Assembly: GCF_004152845.1 (NCBI RefSeq)
Contig: NZ_SEON01000001.1
Coordinates: 496,001-560,000 of the forward strand
Direction of reading: 5' to 3'
DNA: 64,000 bases
Origin: Sphingobium fuliginis
Lineage (GTDB): Bacteria > Pseudomonadota > Alphaproteobacteria > Sphingomonadales > Sphingomonadaceae
The notes under the pieces were generated by a model. The model was given only the letters and a program-made list of their open reading frames with translations, did not search any database and was not told the DNA's origin. Shown here one piece after another: positions 1 to 8,595 of the stretch. Made by a program: the position numbers and the translations under genes. Each line of letters opens with the position of its first letter. The first letter of the stretch is position 1.

Positions 1-473
1 GCAGTGAAGGCGGGCCCGGCCAGGAACGGCCCCCCGAAGCGGGACAACCCCTCCCCCCATAATTCGGTGAGCCGGGCGATGTTGCGGTTCAGGGAGGGAG
101 AAGGCAGGTGCGGTTCCACCCGCACGCCGACATTCATGGGACAATCATTGCGCAGGGCGGCGAAACCGCTGTGCATTTCCGCCACGGCCGATTGCGCCCA
201 CGCCCGCGCGGCTTCTTCCTTCGGCCAGACTTCCGCATGCCTGTCCGCCAGATAGAGCGTGATGCCCAGCGAATCCCAGACGGTCCGGTCCCCGTCGATC
301 AGGGCAGGCACCTGGCCCGTTGGCGAAAATTCGCGGAAGGCAGCGTAGTTTTCAGCGGCGGCGAATGGCGCCATCCGGTCTTCGAAGGCTATGCCCAGCG
401 CCTTCATCAGCACCCAGGGGCGCAGCGACCAGCTCGAATAATTCCGGTTGGCGGTGACGAGGGTGTAGGACAT
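1..473 (-). CDS. Glutathione S-transferase family protein (3' end cut off by window edge)
   Basis: Reading leftward from an ATG at 473 the frame stays open to the window edge, giving about 157 residues. The N-terminus MSYTLVTANRNYSSWSLRPW is the start of a thioredoxin-fold GST domain with the Asn/Ser-rich first turn seen in bacterial YfcF-like GSTs. A cis-Pro segment (GQVPALIDG) follows and then an all-helical region (SLGITLYLADRH, WAQSAVAEMHSGF). Such proteins conjugate glutathione or act as glutathione-dependent peroxidases in the cytosol; the substrate cannot be told from sequence. The C-terminus lies left of the window. A single gene, separated from aceA by that gene's terminator. Confidence 0.88.
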   Translation of the reverse strand, partial: MSYTLVTANRNYSSWSLRPWVLMKALGIAFEDRMAPFAAAENYAAFREFSPTGQVPALIDGDRTVWDSLGITLYLADRHAEVWPKEEAARAWAQSAVAEMHSGFAALRNDCPMNVGVRVEPHLPSPSLNRNIARLTELWGEGLSRFGGPFLAGPAFT

Positions 474-568
474 CGGCTTCTCCCGGTAGAACGGAGCGTC
501 CGGAATAGACCTGCCTGCCGCCCTGCGAAAGCCGGAACGGGACAAGGGTTTCACAGCTGGCCTTATGC

Positions 569-601
569 AAAAAAACGGCCCGGAGCGCGAGGCTCCGGGC
601 C
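569..601 (-). terminator. Rho-independent terminator of aceA
   Basis: Perfect 10-bp stem GGCCCGGAGC (577-586) / GCTCCGGGCC (592-601) with a 5-nt loop. Read on the minus strand it is followed at once by a T-run (A-run 569-575 on the plus strand). It lies about 95 bp beyond the aceA stop codon and so should end the aceA transcript. Two further small GCAGCC-type hairpins sit between it and the gene (about 658-695). Confidence 0.85.
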
Positions 602-695
602 GCCAAGTCCTTCCACCCTGATCACGGGAACTGCACTCCCGCGATCCGGACCGTTCGGCAGCCTTCGGGCTGCAAACTGGTTCCCGCCGCAGCCC

Positions 696-2288
696 TTAGG
701 CTGCGAACTGATTCATCGTGTTGTGTGCGCCGCCGGCCTTCAGCGCCGCTTCACCCGCGAAATATTCCTTATGGTCGTCGCCAATGTCCGAACCGGCCAT
801 GTTCTGATGCTTGACGCAGGCGATACCCTGGCGGATTTCCTTGCGCTGAACACCCTCGACATAGCCGAGCATGCCTGCCTCACCGAAATATTCCCTGGCA
901 AGATTGTCGGTCGACAGAGCGGCAGTGTGATAGGTCGGCAGGGTGATGAGGTGATGGAAGATGCCGGCCCGCGCCGCCGCATCCTTCTGGAAGGTGCGGA
1001 TCTTCTCATCGGCCTCACGGCCGAGGTCCGTCGCGTCGTAATCGGCGCTCATCAGCTTCGCCCGGTCATAGGCGCTGACATCCTTGCCCTCGGCGGTCCA
1101 GGCGTCGAAGACCTGCTGGCGGAAGTTCAGCGTCCAGTTGAACGAGGGCGAGTTGTTGTAGACCAGCTTCGCATTGGGCACGACTTCGCGGATGCGGTCG
1201 ACCATGCCGGCGATCTGCTCGACATGCGGCTTTTCGGTTTCGATCCACAGCAGGTCCGCGCCGTTCTGGAGCGAGGTGATGCAGTCGAGCACGACGCGGT
1301 CCTCGCCGGTTCCGGTGCGGAACTGGAAGAGGTTCGACGGCAGGCGCTTGGGACGGAACAGCTTGCCGCCGCGGGCCAGCACGACATCGCCCCGCAGGCT
1401 GCCCAAGTCGGTGACCTCCTCGACGTCGAGGAAGCTGTTATACTGGTCGCCCAGGTCGCCATCTTCCTTGCTGTAGGCGATCTGCTTGGTGAGGCCGGCG
1501 CCCAGCGAGTCGGTGCGGGCGACGATGATGCCGTCGTCGACGCCCAGCTCCAGGAAGGCGTAGCGGACCGCGCGGATCTTCGCGAGGAAGTCCTCATGCG
1601 GCACGGTGACCTTGCCGTCCTGGTGGCCGCACTGCTTTTCGTCCGAAACCTGATTCTCGATCTGGATGCAGCAGGCGCCCGCCTCGATGAACTTCCTGGC
1701 CAGCAGGTAGGTCGCCTCGGCATTGCCGAAGCCCGCGTCGATGTCCGCGATGATCGGGACGACATGGGTTTCGTAATTGTCGATGTCATGGCTGATCTTC
1801 TGCGCCTTGACTTCGTCGCCGGCTTCACGGGCGGCGTCGAGGTCGCGGAACATCATGCCCAGTTCGCGGGCGTCGGCCTGGCGGAGGAAGGTGTAGAGTT
1901 CCTCGATCAGCGCGGGGACGCTGGTCTTCTCATGCATCGACTGGTCGGGCAGCGGGCCGAATTCGCTGCGCAGCGCGGCGACCATCCAGCCGGAGAGGTA
2001 GAGGTAGCGGCCCTTGGTCGTGCCGAAATGCTTCTTGATGCTGATCATCTTCTGCTGGCCGATGAAGCCGTGCCAGCAGCCCAGCGACTGGGTGTAGTTG
2101 GCCGGATCGGCGTCATAGGCGGCCATGTCGCGGCGCATGATGCCGGCGGTGTAGCGCGCGATGTCGAGGCCGGTGTGGAAACGGTTCTGGAGACGCATGC
2201 GGGCGACCGATTCGGCCGCGATGCCGTCCCAATGGCCCTGACCCCCGATGGTGGCGCCAGCCTTCGTGATTTCCTGTTGGTAGGTCAT
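696..2288 (-). CDS. aceA: Isocitrate lyase
   Basis: Splits isocitrate into glyoxylate and succinate, the first step of the glyoxylate bypass used on acetate, fatty acids and aromatic breakdown products. The 530-residue product has the catalytic loop KQCGH at residues 218-222 (C220 is the general acid/base) and the metal-binding segment ADIDAGFG at 181-188. The length matches the approximately 530-residue proteobacterial subgroup rather than the 430-residue E. coli type. In this subgroup the catalytic motif is often KQCGH instead of KKCGH. The start is an ATG at 2288. It is divergent from the ScfR/RamB-like regulator at 2438, and the 149-bp gap holds matching inverted repeats, so that regulator probably controls it. 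Malate synthase is not in the window. Confidence 0.97.
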   Translation of the reverse strand: MTYQQEITKAGATIGGQGHWDGIAAESVARMRLQNRFHTGLDIARYTAGIMRRDMAAYDADPANYTQSLGCWHGFIGQQKMISIKKHFGTTKGRYLYLSGWMVAALRSEFGPLPDQSMHEKTSVPALIEELYTFLRQADARELGMMFRDLDAAREAGDEVKAQKISHDIDNYETHVVPIIADIDAGFGNAEATYLLARKFIEAGACCIQIENQVSDEKQCGHQDGKVTVPHEDFLAKIRAVRYAFLELGVDDGIIVARTDSLGAGLTKQIAYSKEDGDLGDQYNSFLDVEEVTDLGSLRGDVVLARGGKLFRPKRLPSNLFQFRTGTGEDRVVLDCITSLQNGADLLWIETEKPHVEQIAGMVDRIREVVPNAKLVYNNSPSFNWTLNFRQQVFDAWTAEGKDVSAYDRAKLMSADYDATDLGREADEKIRTFQKDAAARAGIFHHLITLPTYHTAALSTDNLAREYFGEAGMLGYVEGVQRKEIRQGIACVKHQNMAGSDIGDDHKEYFAGEAALKAGGAHNTMNQFAA

Positions 2289-2375
2289 GACAGCTCGATC
2301 CCATGAACGATGTGGTGAATGAATGGCGTTTTTCTAATCGGGCTTTCGCGGGTGCGGCAGGGGGCGTGAAGTTCA

Positions 2376-2414
2376 GTTGTAGAACTTTACAAGAATTGCG
2401 TGTAAAGTTGTAAA
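2376..2414. promoter_or_regulatory. Candidate operator between aceA and its divergent regulator
   Basis: ACTTTACA (2384-2391) and TGTAAAGT (2401-2408) form a perfect inverted repeat separated by 9 bp. A second, wider pair, TTTACAA (2386-2392) and TTGTAAA (2408-2414), is overlaid on it, and GTTGTA occurs as a direct repeat at both ends. The core AACTTTACAA resembles the RamB site described in Corynebacterium (AACTTTGCAAA-like). The AT-rich palindrome stands out in GC-rich DNA and ends just before the regulator's Shine-Dalgarno sequence at 2423-2427, so autoregulation plus aceA control is the simple reading. Confidence 0.7.
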
Positions 2415-2437
2415 GGCTGCACAGGAGCGCTTGACGA

Positions 2438-3835
2438 ATGGCCAAGGATCGACCGGTTTACATGGGGCCGCGGCTGCGCAGGCTGCGGCGCGAACTGGGT
2501 CTGACGCAGGCGGACATGGCGGCGGATCTGGAGATTTCCGCCAGCTATGTGGCGTTGCTGGAGCGCAACCAGCGGCCGCTGACCGCCGACATGCTGTTGC
2601 GCCTTGCCCGCACCTACAAGATGGACATGAGCGAGCTGGCGGGCGACGGCGGCGCCGAGCAGACCGCGCGATTGCAGGCGGTGCTGAGGGACCCGATGTT
2701 CGCGGACATCGACCTGCCGGTGCTGGCGACCGGGGATGTCGCGGTCAATTATCCGGGGATCACAGAGGCTTTGCTGCGGCTGCACACCGCCTATCGCGAG
2801 GAGCAACTGGCGCTGGCGGACCGGGGCGTGGAGCGGGAAGATGCCGCCGAGGCGCCCGATCCGGTGGCCGAATCGCGGCGATTCCTGGGCGCGCGGCGCA
2901 ACAGCTTTCCGCTGCTGGACGATGCGGGGGAAAAGCTGGCGCAGGAGGTGGAGGCGGCGGGGAGCCTGTCGGCATGGCTGAAGGCGAAGCATAATCTGCG
3001 GGTACGGCGCCTGCCGCCCGACGTCATGGCGGGATCGATGCGGCGGCTGGACCGGCACCGCGACGCGGTGCTGCTGGACGACGCGCTGGACGGGGCGAGC
3101 ACCCAGTTCCAACTGGCGTTGCAGATCGCCTATCTGGAGATGCGCCGCGATTTCGACGCGGTGCTGAAGGACGGCCAGTTCGCGAGCGAGAGCGGGCGGC
3201 GGCTGACCCGCAGGGCGCTGGCCAGCTATGGCGCGGCGGCGATCCTGATGCCCTATACGGCGTTCGCCAAGGCGGTGGAGGCGCGGCGTTACGATGTGGA
3301 GGCGCTGGCCCGGCAGTTCGGCGCGAGCTTCGAGCAGACGGCCCACCGCCTCACCACGCTGCAAAAGCCGGGGCAGGAGCGCGTTCCCTTCTTCTTCCTG
3401 CGCGTCGACCATGCGGGCAATGTCAGCAAGCGGCTGGACAGCGCGGGCTTTCCCTTTGCGCGCCATGGCGGCTCCTGCCCGCTCTGGTCGGTGCATCATG
3501 CGTTCGAGCGGCCCAGGGAATTGCTGACGCAATGGCTGGAACTGCCCGACGGGCAGCGATTCTTTTCCATCGCGCGGACGGTGACGGCGGGCGGCGGCGG
3601 CTGGGGCGCGCCGAAGATCGAGCGGGCGATCGCGCTATGCTGCGCGGCGGAGCACGCCCATCGGCTGATCTACACGACTGGCGAGGCCACGCCCGAACCC
3701 ACGCCGATCGGCGTCACCTGCCGCCTGTGCCATCGCAGCCAGTGCATGGCGCGATCCGCCCCGCCCATCGGGCGCGACATGCTGCCGGAGGATTTCCGGC
3801 GAACCCACGCGCCCTTCGGTTTCGCCGACGGGTGA
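2438..3835 (+). CDS. ScfR/RamB-type short-chain fatty acyl regulator (XRE HTH + DUF2083)
   Basis: A 465-residue regulator with an N-terminal XRE helix-turn-helix (residues 10-65, with GLTQADMAADLEIS as turn and recognition helices). A long middle domain follows, then a C-terminal DUF2083-type region rich in paired cysteines (CC near residue 398, CRLC and C further on). The family includes RamB of actinobacteria, a repressor of glyoxylate-cycle genes, and the alphaproteobacterial ScfR regulators that sense acyl-CoA status. Adjacent divergent aceA makes control of isocitrate lyase the obvious role. The ATG at 2438 has AGGAG at 2423-2427. The effector is not visible from sequence. Confidence 0.9.
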   Translation: MAKDRPVYMGPRLRRLRRELGLTQADMAADLEISASYVALLERNQRPLTADMLLRLARTYKMDMSELAGDGGAEQTARLQAVLRDPMFADIDLPVLATGDVAVNYPGITEALLRLHTAYREEQLALADRGVEREDAAEAPDPVAESRRFLGARRNSFPLLDDAGEKLAQEVEAAGSLSAWLKAKHNLRVRRLPPDVMAGSMRRLDRHRDAVLLDDALDGASTQFQLALQIAYLEMRRDFDAVLKDGQFASESGRRLTRRALASYGAAAILMPYTAFAKAVEARRYDVEALARQFGASFEQTAHRLTTLQKPGQERVPFFFLRVDHAGNVSKRLDSAGFPFARHGGSCPLWSVHHAFERPRELLTQWLELPDGQRFFSIARTVTAGGGGWGAPKIERAIALCCAAEHAHRLIYTTGEATPEPTPIGVTCRLCHRSQCMARSAPPIGRDMLPEDFRRTHAPFGFADG

Positions 3836-3902
3836 GCGCGGCGGCGGCGGATCGTGGCGGGTCCGGCTGACCTGCGCCGGACCCGTCCGCCCCTTTTTGG
3901 CT

Positions 3903-4511
3903 TCAGCGCGGATCAGGCCCGCGCACATCGTCCTGCCTCAGCCGCGAGACCGAAGGCGCCATGCGGTGATCGACCGGCTCATGCACCAGATCGTCGAACA
4001 GCGCGCGATAATGGATCATGGCGCGGCGCAGGTCTTCGGTATCCGCGTCGCCCCGCGCATGGCGCAGGGCGATGTCATGGGCCGCGTGATAATTCTGGAC
4101 GACTTCGGGATGGTCCACCGACAGGTCGGCCGAGCGCTGCTCGAAGTCCACGACGGGATAGCCGCGCACCTCCATCACCTCGGCCAGCAGCACGTCGGCC
4201 CGCGAGACCGCGCCCTGCGGATCGTCGACGAACTGCGCCTGCACCCGCACCCAGGCGTCGGTGAAGGCATCGGCCTGTTGCGGCGAAAGCGGACGGATGG
4301 GGAAGGCGGCGACGCGCTTCTCACGCTGTTGCAGTTCCGCCTCCGCCTTGCGCGCGCTGCCGGTCATTTCCACGGTTCGGCCATATTCCGGGCCGAACCG
4401 GGCGCGCAGATCGGCGCGGCGGCGATGGGCGATGGCCATGACGGCGACCGCAACGACAAGAACAAGCGCCAGAAGCGCCAGGCCGACTTCCAGCGGGGTC
4501 AGAGTGACCAT
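3903..4511 (-). CDS. Membrane-anchored protein of unknown function
   Basis: A 202-residue product. After MVTLTPLEV comes one strongly hydrophobic segment (about residues 9-28, GLALLALVLVVAVAVMAIAH) followed by a basic stop-transfer RRR. The rest is a soluble, charged, mostly helical domain. I recognise no family with certainty. The start at 4511 was chosen because GGAGGAGAG lies just upstream on the minus strand; the frame runs open further upstream but without features. It faces the regulator gene tail to tail. Probably a single-pass inner-membrane protein with a cytoplasmic C-terminal domain. Confidence 0.75.
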   Translation of the reverse strand: MVTLTPLEVGLALLALVLVVAVAVMAIAHRRRADLRARFGPEYGRTVEMTGSARKAEAELQQREKRVAAFPIRPLSPQQADAFTDAWVRVQAQFVDDPQGAVSRADVLLAEVMEVRGYPVVDFEQRSADLSVDHPEVVQNYHAAHDIALRHARGDADTEDLRRAMIHYRALFDDLVHEPVDHRMAPSVSRLRQDDVRGPDPR

Positions 4512-4632
4512 GACATCTCTCTCCTCCACGGCCTTCGCAAAGCCGCTGTCGACGCCCGCCGCCTGCACGGGATCAACCTGTTTTGCCGGGCTTTGTTCCG
4601 GGGTCGAGAGAGGCGCCGATGGCCCCGGAAAG

Positions 4633-4836
4633 CTAACCCTCCATAAGATCGAGATAAGCCACCACGTCATTGTCCGTGGCGAGGAAAAGGCCGTCCTGCA
4701 CATCCTGCGGCTGCTGCTCCGCGATGCGCAGGGCTTCGCTCAACGGGCCGTAAAAGAGCGTCGTCGCCGCGCCGCCGCCGTCAGCGTCGCTAAGATGATA
4801 GAGGCGGACGGTGGCCGAGTTGTAGGTGGTGCGCAT
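4633..4836 (-). CDS. Small conserved-looking hypothetical protein (67 aa)
   Basis: MRTTYNSATVRLYHL then an acidic middle and a C-terminal FLATDNDVVAYLDLMEG. The composition is balanced and does not look like an antisense shadow; it fills a gap otherwise without genes and lies codirectionally with its neighbours on both sides. No signal peptide or membrane segment. Function unknown. The segment ALRIAEQQPQ...FLATDNDVVAYL suggests a small alpha/beta fold. Start ATG at 4836. Confidence 0.6.
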   Translation of the reverse strand: MRTTYNSATVRLYHLSDADGGGAATTLFYGPLSEALRIAEQQPQDVQDGLFLATDNDVVAYLDLMEG

Positions 4837-4916
4837 GGGCAGGGATTATCGGCGCGGCGGTCAGGCCATGCAAGTCGGATCGGATGCATTTCGGGGTGAG
4901 AAGCAACCTTTGCTCC

Positions 4917-5333
4917 TCAGTTCGCAACCCGCCAGCCGTCGAGCGGCTGAATGGTGGCGCAGGACGGGCCGTCATCCCTGGCGCGGCCGGGCAAGTGACA
5001 TTCCAGCGCCGCAGGCGGCGCCGCCTGTTCCAGAAGATCATGAGAAATATCGTGAACGTCGATCTTGGCACGGCGGCTCCACGGGGACGCAGGATCGCCG
5101 GCCTGACCGCCGATGGCGATATAGACGAAGCGGCGTTCTGGACCTTCCCGGCGGACGAACTCGCCGCTGAGCTTCGGCCCCGGCGCGAGCTGGACCGGCA
5201 CATCGAAGCGAAGGGCTTCGTTGCGCGCGACCACCGGGCCTACCGGCGCACCCTTTCTGTCTTGCAGGCTATAGGTGACATCCGGAACCGGATTGTCGAT
5301 CACCAGACGGAGAATGATCGTCCGCTTCGCCAT
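4917..5333 (-). CDS. DUF5990 family protein
   Basis: A 138-residue cytosolic protein beginning MAKRTIILRLVIDNPVPDV. The pattern of short beta strands with a conserved IDNP/GV start, a central FDVPVQL strand and RRFVYIAIGGQAGD matches the uncharacterised DUF5990 family. The start at 5333 is preferred over the ATG 36 bp upstream because GGAGGG lies about 9 nt before it. No neighbours give a functional hint. Confidence 0.75.
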   Translation of the reverse strand: MAKRTIILRLVIDNPVPDVTYSLQDRKGAPVGPVVARNEALRFDVPVQLAPGPKLSGEFVRREGPERRFVYIAIGGQAGDPASPWSRRAKIDVHDISHDLLEQAAPPAALECHLPGRARDDGPSCATIQPLDGWRVAN

Positions 5334-5410
5334 GATCGCTTGCCCTCCAATCGCTTCGGAAAGGGTCAAGCTTATAGGAGAATGCGAGCCGATGGCGGAA
5401 TTTGGCGCCG

Positions 5411-6349
5411 TCAGCGGCGATCGGTGATCCTGATGCCGGCTGCCAGACGGTTCGGGCCGATCTTCACCGCGTCGTCGGTGAAATTGGCGACGAAGCTGCT
5501 GTTGCGCTGCAACCCCGGCACGAAGGAGGCGCGGTTGTTCGCGATGGAGAGGTTCGTGCTGTCCTGCTCCCGCCCCTCCGGCGCCACGGTGATGAAGGCG
5601 CTGTAATTGTCCTTGTCGCGGCCCTGCACCATTTCATTGCCGCTGATCGTCCCGCTCGCGCCGTTGGAAAGGTCGATCATATAGTTGGTGAGCCGCCCGC
5701 CGCTGTCGTCGAAGCTGTTGTCGGTGATGGCGACGCGGGGCGTGCGGGTTTTCAGATAATGACCGCCATCGCCCTGGTCGAAGCGGGAGCGGGTGACGGT
5801 CAGGCTGCCGTAACGGCCCGCATAGATGCCGTGGGCGCAGGCGAGGTCGCGGTCGCAGCGCCCCAGATGGCGGAAGGTCGACCTGTCGATGCTGATCGCG
5901 TTGCCCGGCGCGTCGCCCGTCAGAATGCCTTCCTCGCTGTTGCGGAACAGGCTGTTGGCGACGGTCAGGTTGCCGCTTTCCAGCCGGATGCCCGCGCCAT
6001 TGCCATCGGGCACGCGCAGATTCTGGAAGATGAGGCCGTCTATGGTGCTCGACCGGCCGCGCAGCACCAGCGCCGCCTTCTGCTCGCAGGCCACGCCGTC
6101 GAGGATGGCGGTGCCCGGCTTCTGCGCGCGGATGGTGACGTCGCCGCCCTGCTGCACCGCGCATTGCGCATAGCTGCCCGGCGCCACCAGCACCGTGCCG
6201 CGGCCATTGCCGATCGCCCGGATCGCGTCCCCCAGCGTCGCATAGCTTCGCCCGCTTTCCGCCACGGTGAAGGGCGACGTCACCCCCTGCGCCAGCGCGG
6301 TTGCCGTCACGGCGGCGGATACAAGCAGGAGAGTCGAAAAAAGGCGCAT
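5411..6349 (-). CDS. Secreted right-handed parallel beta-helix protein
   Basis: A 312-residue product with an N-terminal signal peptide (MRLFSTLLLVSAAVTATALA, cleavage near residue 20). The mature part is built of repeating beta-helix turns with the usual short strand-plus-Asn/Ser pattern (LTVANSLFRNSEEGIL, AISIDRSTFRHLG, LTVTRSRFDQGDG, VAITDNSFDDSGG, ISGNEM). This is the fold of pectate lyase-like and NosD/CASH-domain proteins, but I see no clear catalytic triad for polysaccharide cleavage. Likely periplasmic or extracellular and carbohydrate- or surface-associated. Start at 6349 chosen because it begins the signal peptide; the frame extends upstream without sense. Confidence 0.82.
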   Translation of the reverse strand: MRLFSTLLLVSAAVTATALAQGVTSPFTVAESGRSYATLGDAIRAIGNGRGTVLVAPGSYAQCAVQQGGDVTIRAQKPGTAILDGVACEQKAALVLRGRSSTIDGLIFQNLRVPDGNGAGIRLESGNLTVANSLFRNSEEGILTGDAPGNAISIDRSTFRHLGRCDRDLACAHGIYAGRYGSLTVTRSRFDQGDGGHYLKTRTPRVAITDNSFDDSGGRLTNYMIDLSNGASGTISGNEMVQGRDKDNYSAFITVAPEGREQDSTNLSIANNRASFVPGLQRNSSFVANFTDDAVKIGPNRLAAGIRITDRR

Positions 6350-6550
6350 ATCCAAGGATATAGAGGAGCGCCTTTCTGCGGCCAATGCGGAGTCATGGTT
6401 AATGAAATATTGTTCCGCTATGGGACAGCGGGAAAACGCCCCCTTGCGCCCGGCATGGTTCCCGCGATTCTGCGGCTTTGGCCGGTCCCCGCACATGCCG
6501 CATCATGACGGTTGGCGCGGGCGCGGTTGCGGGTTAAGCCTTGTCCGGAC

Positions 6551-8065
6551 ATGGTTTCCGCCCCTTCCCGTCCCTTTCCTGCCTGGCTGACCCTTTGCGG
6601 AGCCGCCCTGATGGCGGCGATGACGGGCGGCTGCTCTGACGAGGGGAGCGGACCGGTGACGGTCAGCGTGATCGGCAGCCCCGCCGATTTCGCCACGCCG
6701 CTGGAGAATCTGCCGGACCCCGGATCGAAGCTGTTCCTGGAAACCACCGCGCAGGGGCTGGTGGCGTTCGATGCCGGCGGCGAGATCCTGCCCGCCCTCG
6801 CCCAGCGCTGGATCGTGGAGGACGATGGCCGCAGCTATATCTTCCGCCTGCGCCGCGCCTTCTGGCCCGATGGCAGCAAGGTGCTGGCGAAGGATGTCGG
6901 GCGGCTGTTGACCGCGCGGATAGAGGCGCTGCGCCGGCTGGACCCCGCCGGGCCGCTGGACGCGGTGCAGGACGTGGTGGCGATGACGGGCGAGGTGATC
7001 GAGATCAGGCTGGCGGCGCCGCGCCCCTATGTGTTGCAGATGCTGGCCCAGCCGCAGATGGCGATCCTGTCGCGGGAGGGGGGAACCGGCCCCTACCGGC
7101 GGGAGAAGCGGGGCGGCGTTCCGGGGAAGGCGCTGGTGCTGACGCCGGTGGAGCGGGCCACGAACGAATCCGGCGACGAACTGCCGGTGCCCGCCTGGCA
7201 GACCCGGATCGTCCGGGCGGAGCGGGCGGCGCTCGCCATCACCCGTTTCCAGCAGGGCAAGGCCGCGCTCGTGCTGGGCGGGCGTTTTTCCGACCTGCCG
7301 CTGCTGGTGCCGGCGGGGGTCGACCGCGACGATGTGCGGATCGATCCGGTGCAGGGGCTGCTGGGGCTGGCGGTGACGGGCCGGAGCGGGGCGAGCGGCA
7401 AGCTGCTGGAGGATGACGGCGTGCGGCGGGCGATCAACATGGCGATCGACCGCAGCCGCCTGCCGGTGATGTTCCCCGTCGGCGGCTGGGCCACGACAGA
7501 GCAGATCGTGCCGGGCCAGCTCGACCTGCCCGCGCCGCCCGCCGTGCCGGATTGGTCCCGCCTGTCGCAGGATGAACGCTGGGCGCAGGGACAGGCGGTC
7601 ATGAAACGCTGGCGCAGCGAACATGGCGATCCGCCGGCGTTGCGCGTGGCGCTGCCCAGGGGGCCGGGCTCCACCCTGCTGTTCGGGCTGGTGCGGCATG
7701 ACCTGGGCATGATCGGCCTGGCTGTCGAGCGGGTCGACATGGCGGCCGATGCCGATCTGCGGCTGGTCGACGAGGTTGCGGCCTATGACAGCGCGCTCTG
7801 GTATCTGGGGCGGATCGGCTGCGCCCGGAAGGTGCATTGCTCGGCGGAGGCGGAGGCGCAATTGCAGGCGGCGAGCCTTTCCGCCAGCCTGGACGAGCGC
7901 ATGGCCCGCGTGGCGCAGGCGGAGGCGCTGATGCAGGCGCATAACGGCTTCATCGCGCTGGGCGCGCCGGTGCGCTGGTCGCTGGTGGCGCGGCGGCTGA
8001 CCGGCTTCATGGCGTCGCCCCGGGCGCGGCACCCATTGAACCATCTGTTCAGGAGCACCAACTAG
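6551..8065 (+). CDS. Peptide/opine-type ABC transporter substrate-binding lipoprotein (SBP_bac_5), orphan
   Basis: A 504-residue lipoprotein: signal sequence with lipobox MTGGC (Cys near residue 27), then a family-5 binding-protein fold (GLVAFDAGGEILPALAQRW, YIFRLRRAFWPDGSKVLAKDV, RAINMAIDRSRLP). The 'WPDGS(K)...DV' and 'R.A.n.AIDR' segments are the usual landmarks of DppA/OppA proteins. No permease or ATPase gene is nearby, so it is either an orphan receptor or serves a transporter elsewhere. It is shorter and more divergent than typical DppA. ATG at 6551 chosen as the start of the signal peptide. Followed 29 bp later by the DUF4112 gene in the same direction. Confidence 0.82.
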   Translation: MVSAPSRPFPAWLTLCGAALMAAMTGGCSDEGSGPVTVSVIGSPADFATPLENLPDPGSKLFLETTAQGLVAFDAGGEILPALAQRWIVEDDGRSYIFRLRRAFWPDGSKVLAKDVGRLLTARIEALRRLDPAGPLDAVQDVVAMTGEVIEIRLAAPRPYVLQMLAQPQMAILSREGGTGPYRREKRGGVPGKALVLTPVERATNESGDELPVPAWQTRIVRAERAALAITRFQQGKAALVLGGRFSDLPLLVPAGVDRDDVRIDPVQGLLGLAVTGRSGASGKLLEDDGVRRAINMAIDRSRLPVMFPVGGWATTEQIVPGQLDLPAPPAVPDWSRLSQDERWAQGQAVMKRWRSEHGDPPALRVALPRGPGSTLLFGLVRHDLGMIGLAVERVDMAADADLRLVDEVAAYDSALWYLGRIGCARKVHCSAEAEAQLQAASLSASLDERMARVAQAEALMQAHNGFIALGAPVRWSLVARRLTGFMASPRARHPLNHLFRSTN

Positions 8066-8094
8066 AGCATCGAAAGCCGATGCTTGGAGGACGG

Positions 8095-8520
8095 ATGATG
8101 GCGATTTCGCAGGACCAGTTCGACCGGATCGTGCGCGACATGCCCGGATTCGGCCGCGATCCGGCTTCGGTGCGCAGGCGGATCGAGATGATGGAGGCGA
8201 TGCTGGAGGGGCTGTTCGTCCTTCCCGGCACCAACCGGCGGGTCGGGCTGGACAGTCTGGTCGGGCTGATCCCCGTGGTGGGCGATTTCGCCACGGCCGC
8301 CATGGGAGCGTGGATCGTGTGGGAAGCGCGGAACCTGGGCATGTCGAAATGGCAGCTCACGCGCATGGCGGCCAATGTCGGCTTCGATACGTTGATCGGC
8401 GCCATTCCCTTTGCCGGGGATGTTTTCGATTTCTTCTACAAGTCGAATACGAAGAATCTGCGCATCATCCGCAACCATCTGGACCGGCATCATCCATCGA
8501 CCGTGATCGTCGAGGGTTAG
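8095..8520 (+). CDS. DUF4112 family membrane protein
   Basis: A 141-residue protein. After a charged N-terminal part (FDRIVRDMPGFGRD) come two similar amphipathic/hydrophobic segments, GLDSLVGLIPVVGDFATAAM (about 53-72) and DTLIGAIPFAGDVFDFFYKS (about 103-122). This internal repeat of 'G-L/F-D-x-L-I/V-G-x-I-P-x-x-G-D' defines DUF4112. The product is probably an integral membrane protein; function unknown. The start at 8095 follows GGAGGACGG; an upstream in-frame ATG at 8080 lies ahead of that ribosome site and is unlikely. Confidence 0.85.
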   Translation: MMAISQDQFDRIVRDMPGFGRDPASVRRRIEMMEAMLEGLFVLPGTNRRVGLDSLVGLIPVVGDFATAAMGAWIVWEARNLGMSKWQLTRMAANVGFDTLIGAIPFAGDVFDFFYKSNTKNLRIIRNHLDRHHPSTVIVEG

Positions 8521-8595
8521 GCTGTATCGACATGCAGCCCTGGCGGCCTGCAAATGCGCCCAGCGGCGGGCAAGCGCCGGGGCGCACGCGCGGCC

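Noticed and set aside
108-2306. 732-codon plus-strand frame over aceA
   Set aside because: Antisense to the GST and aceA genes; includes the aceA terminator.
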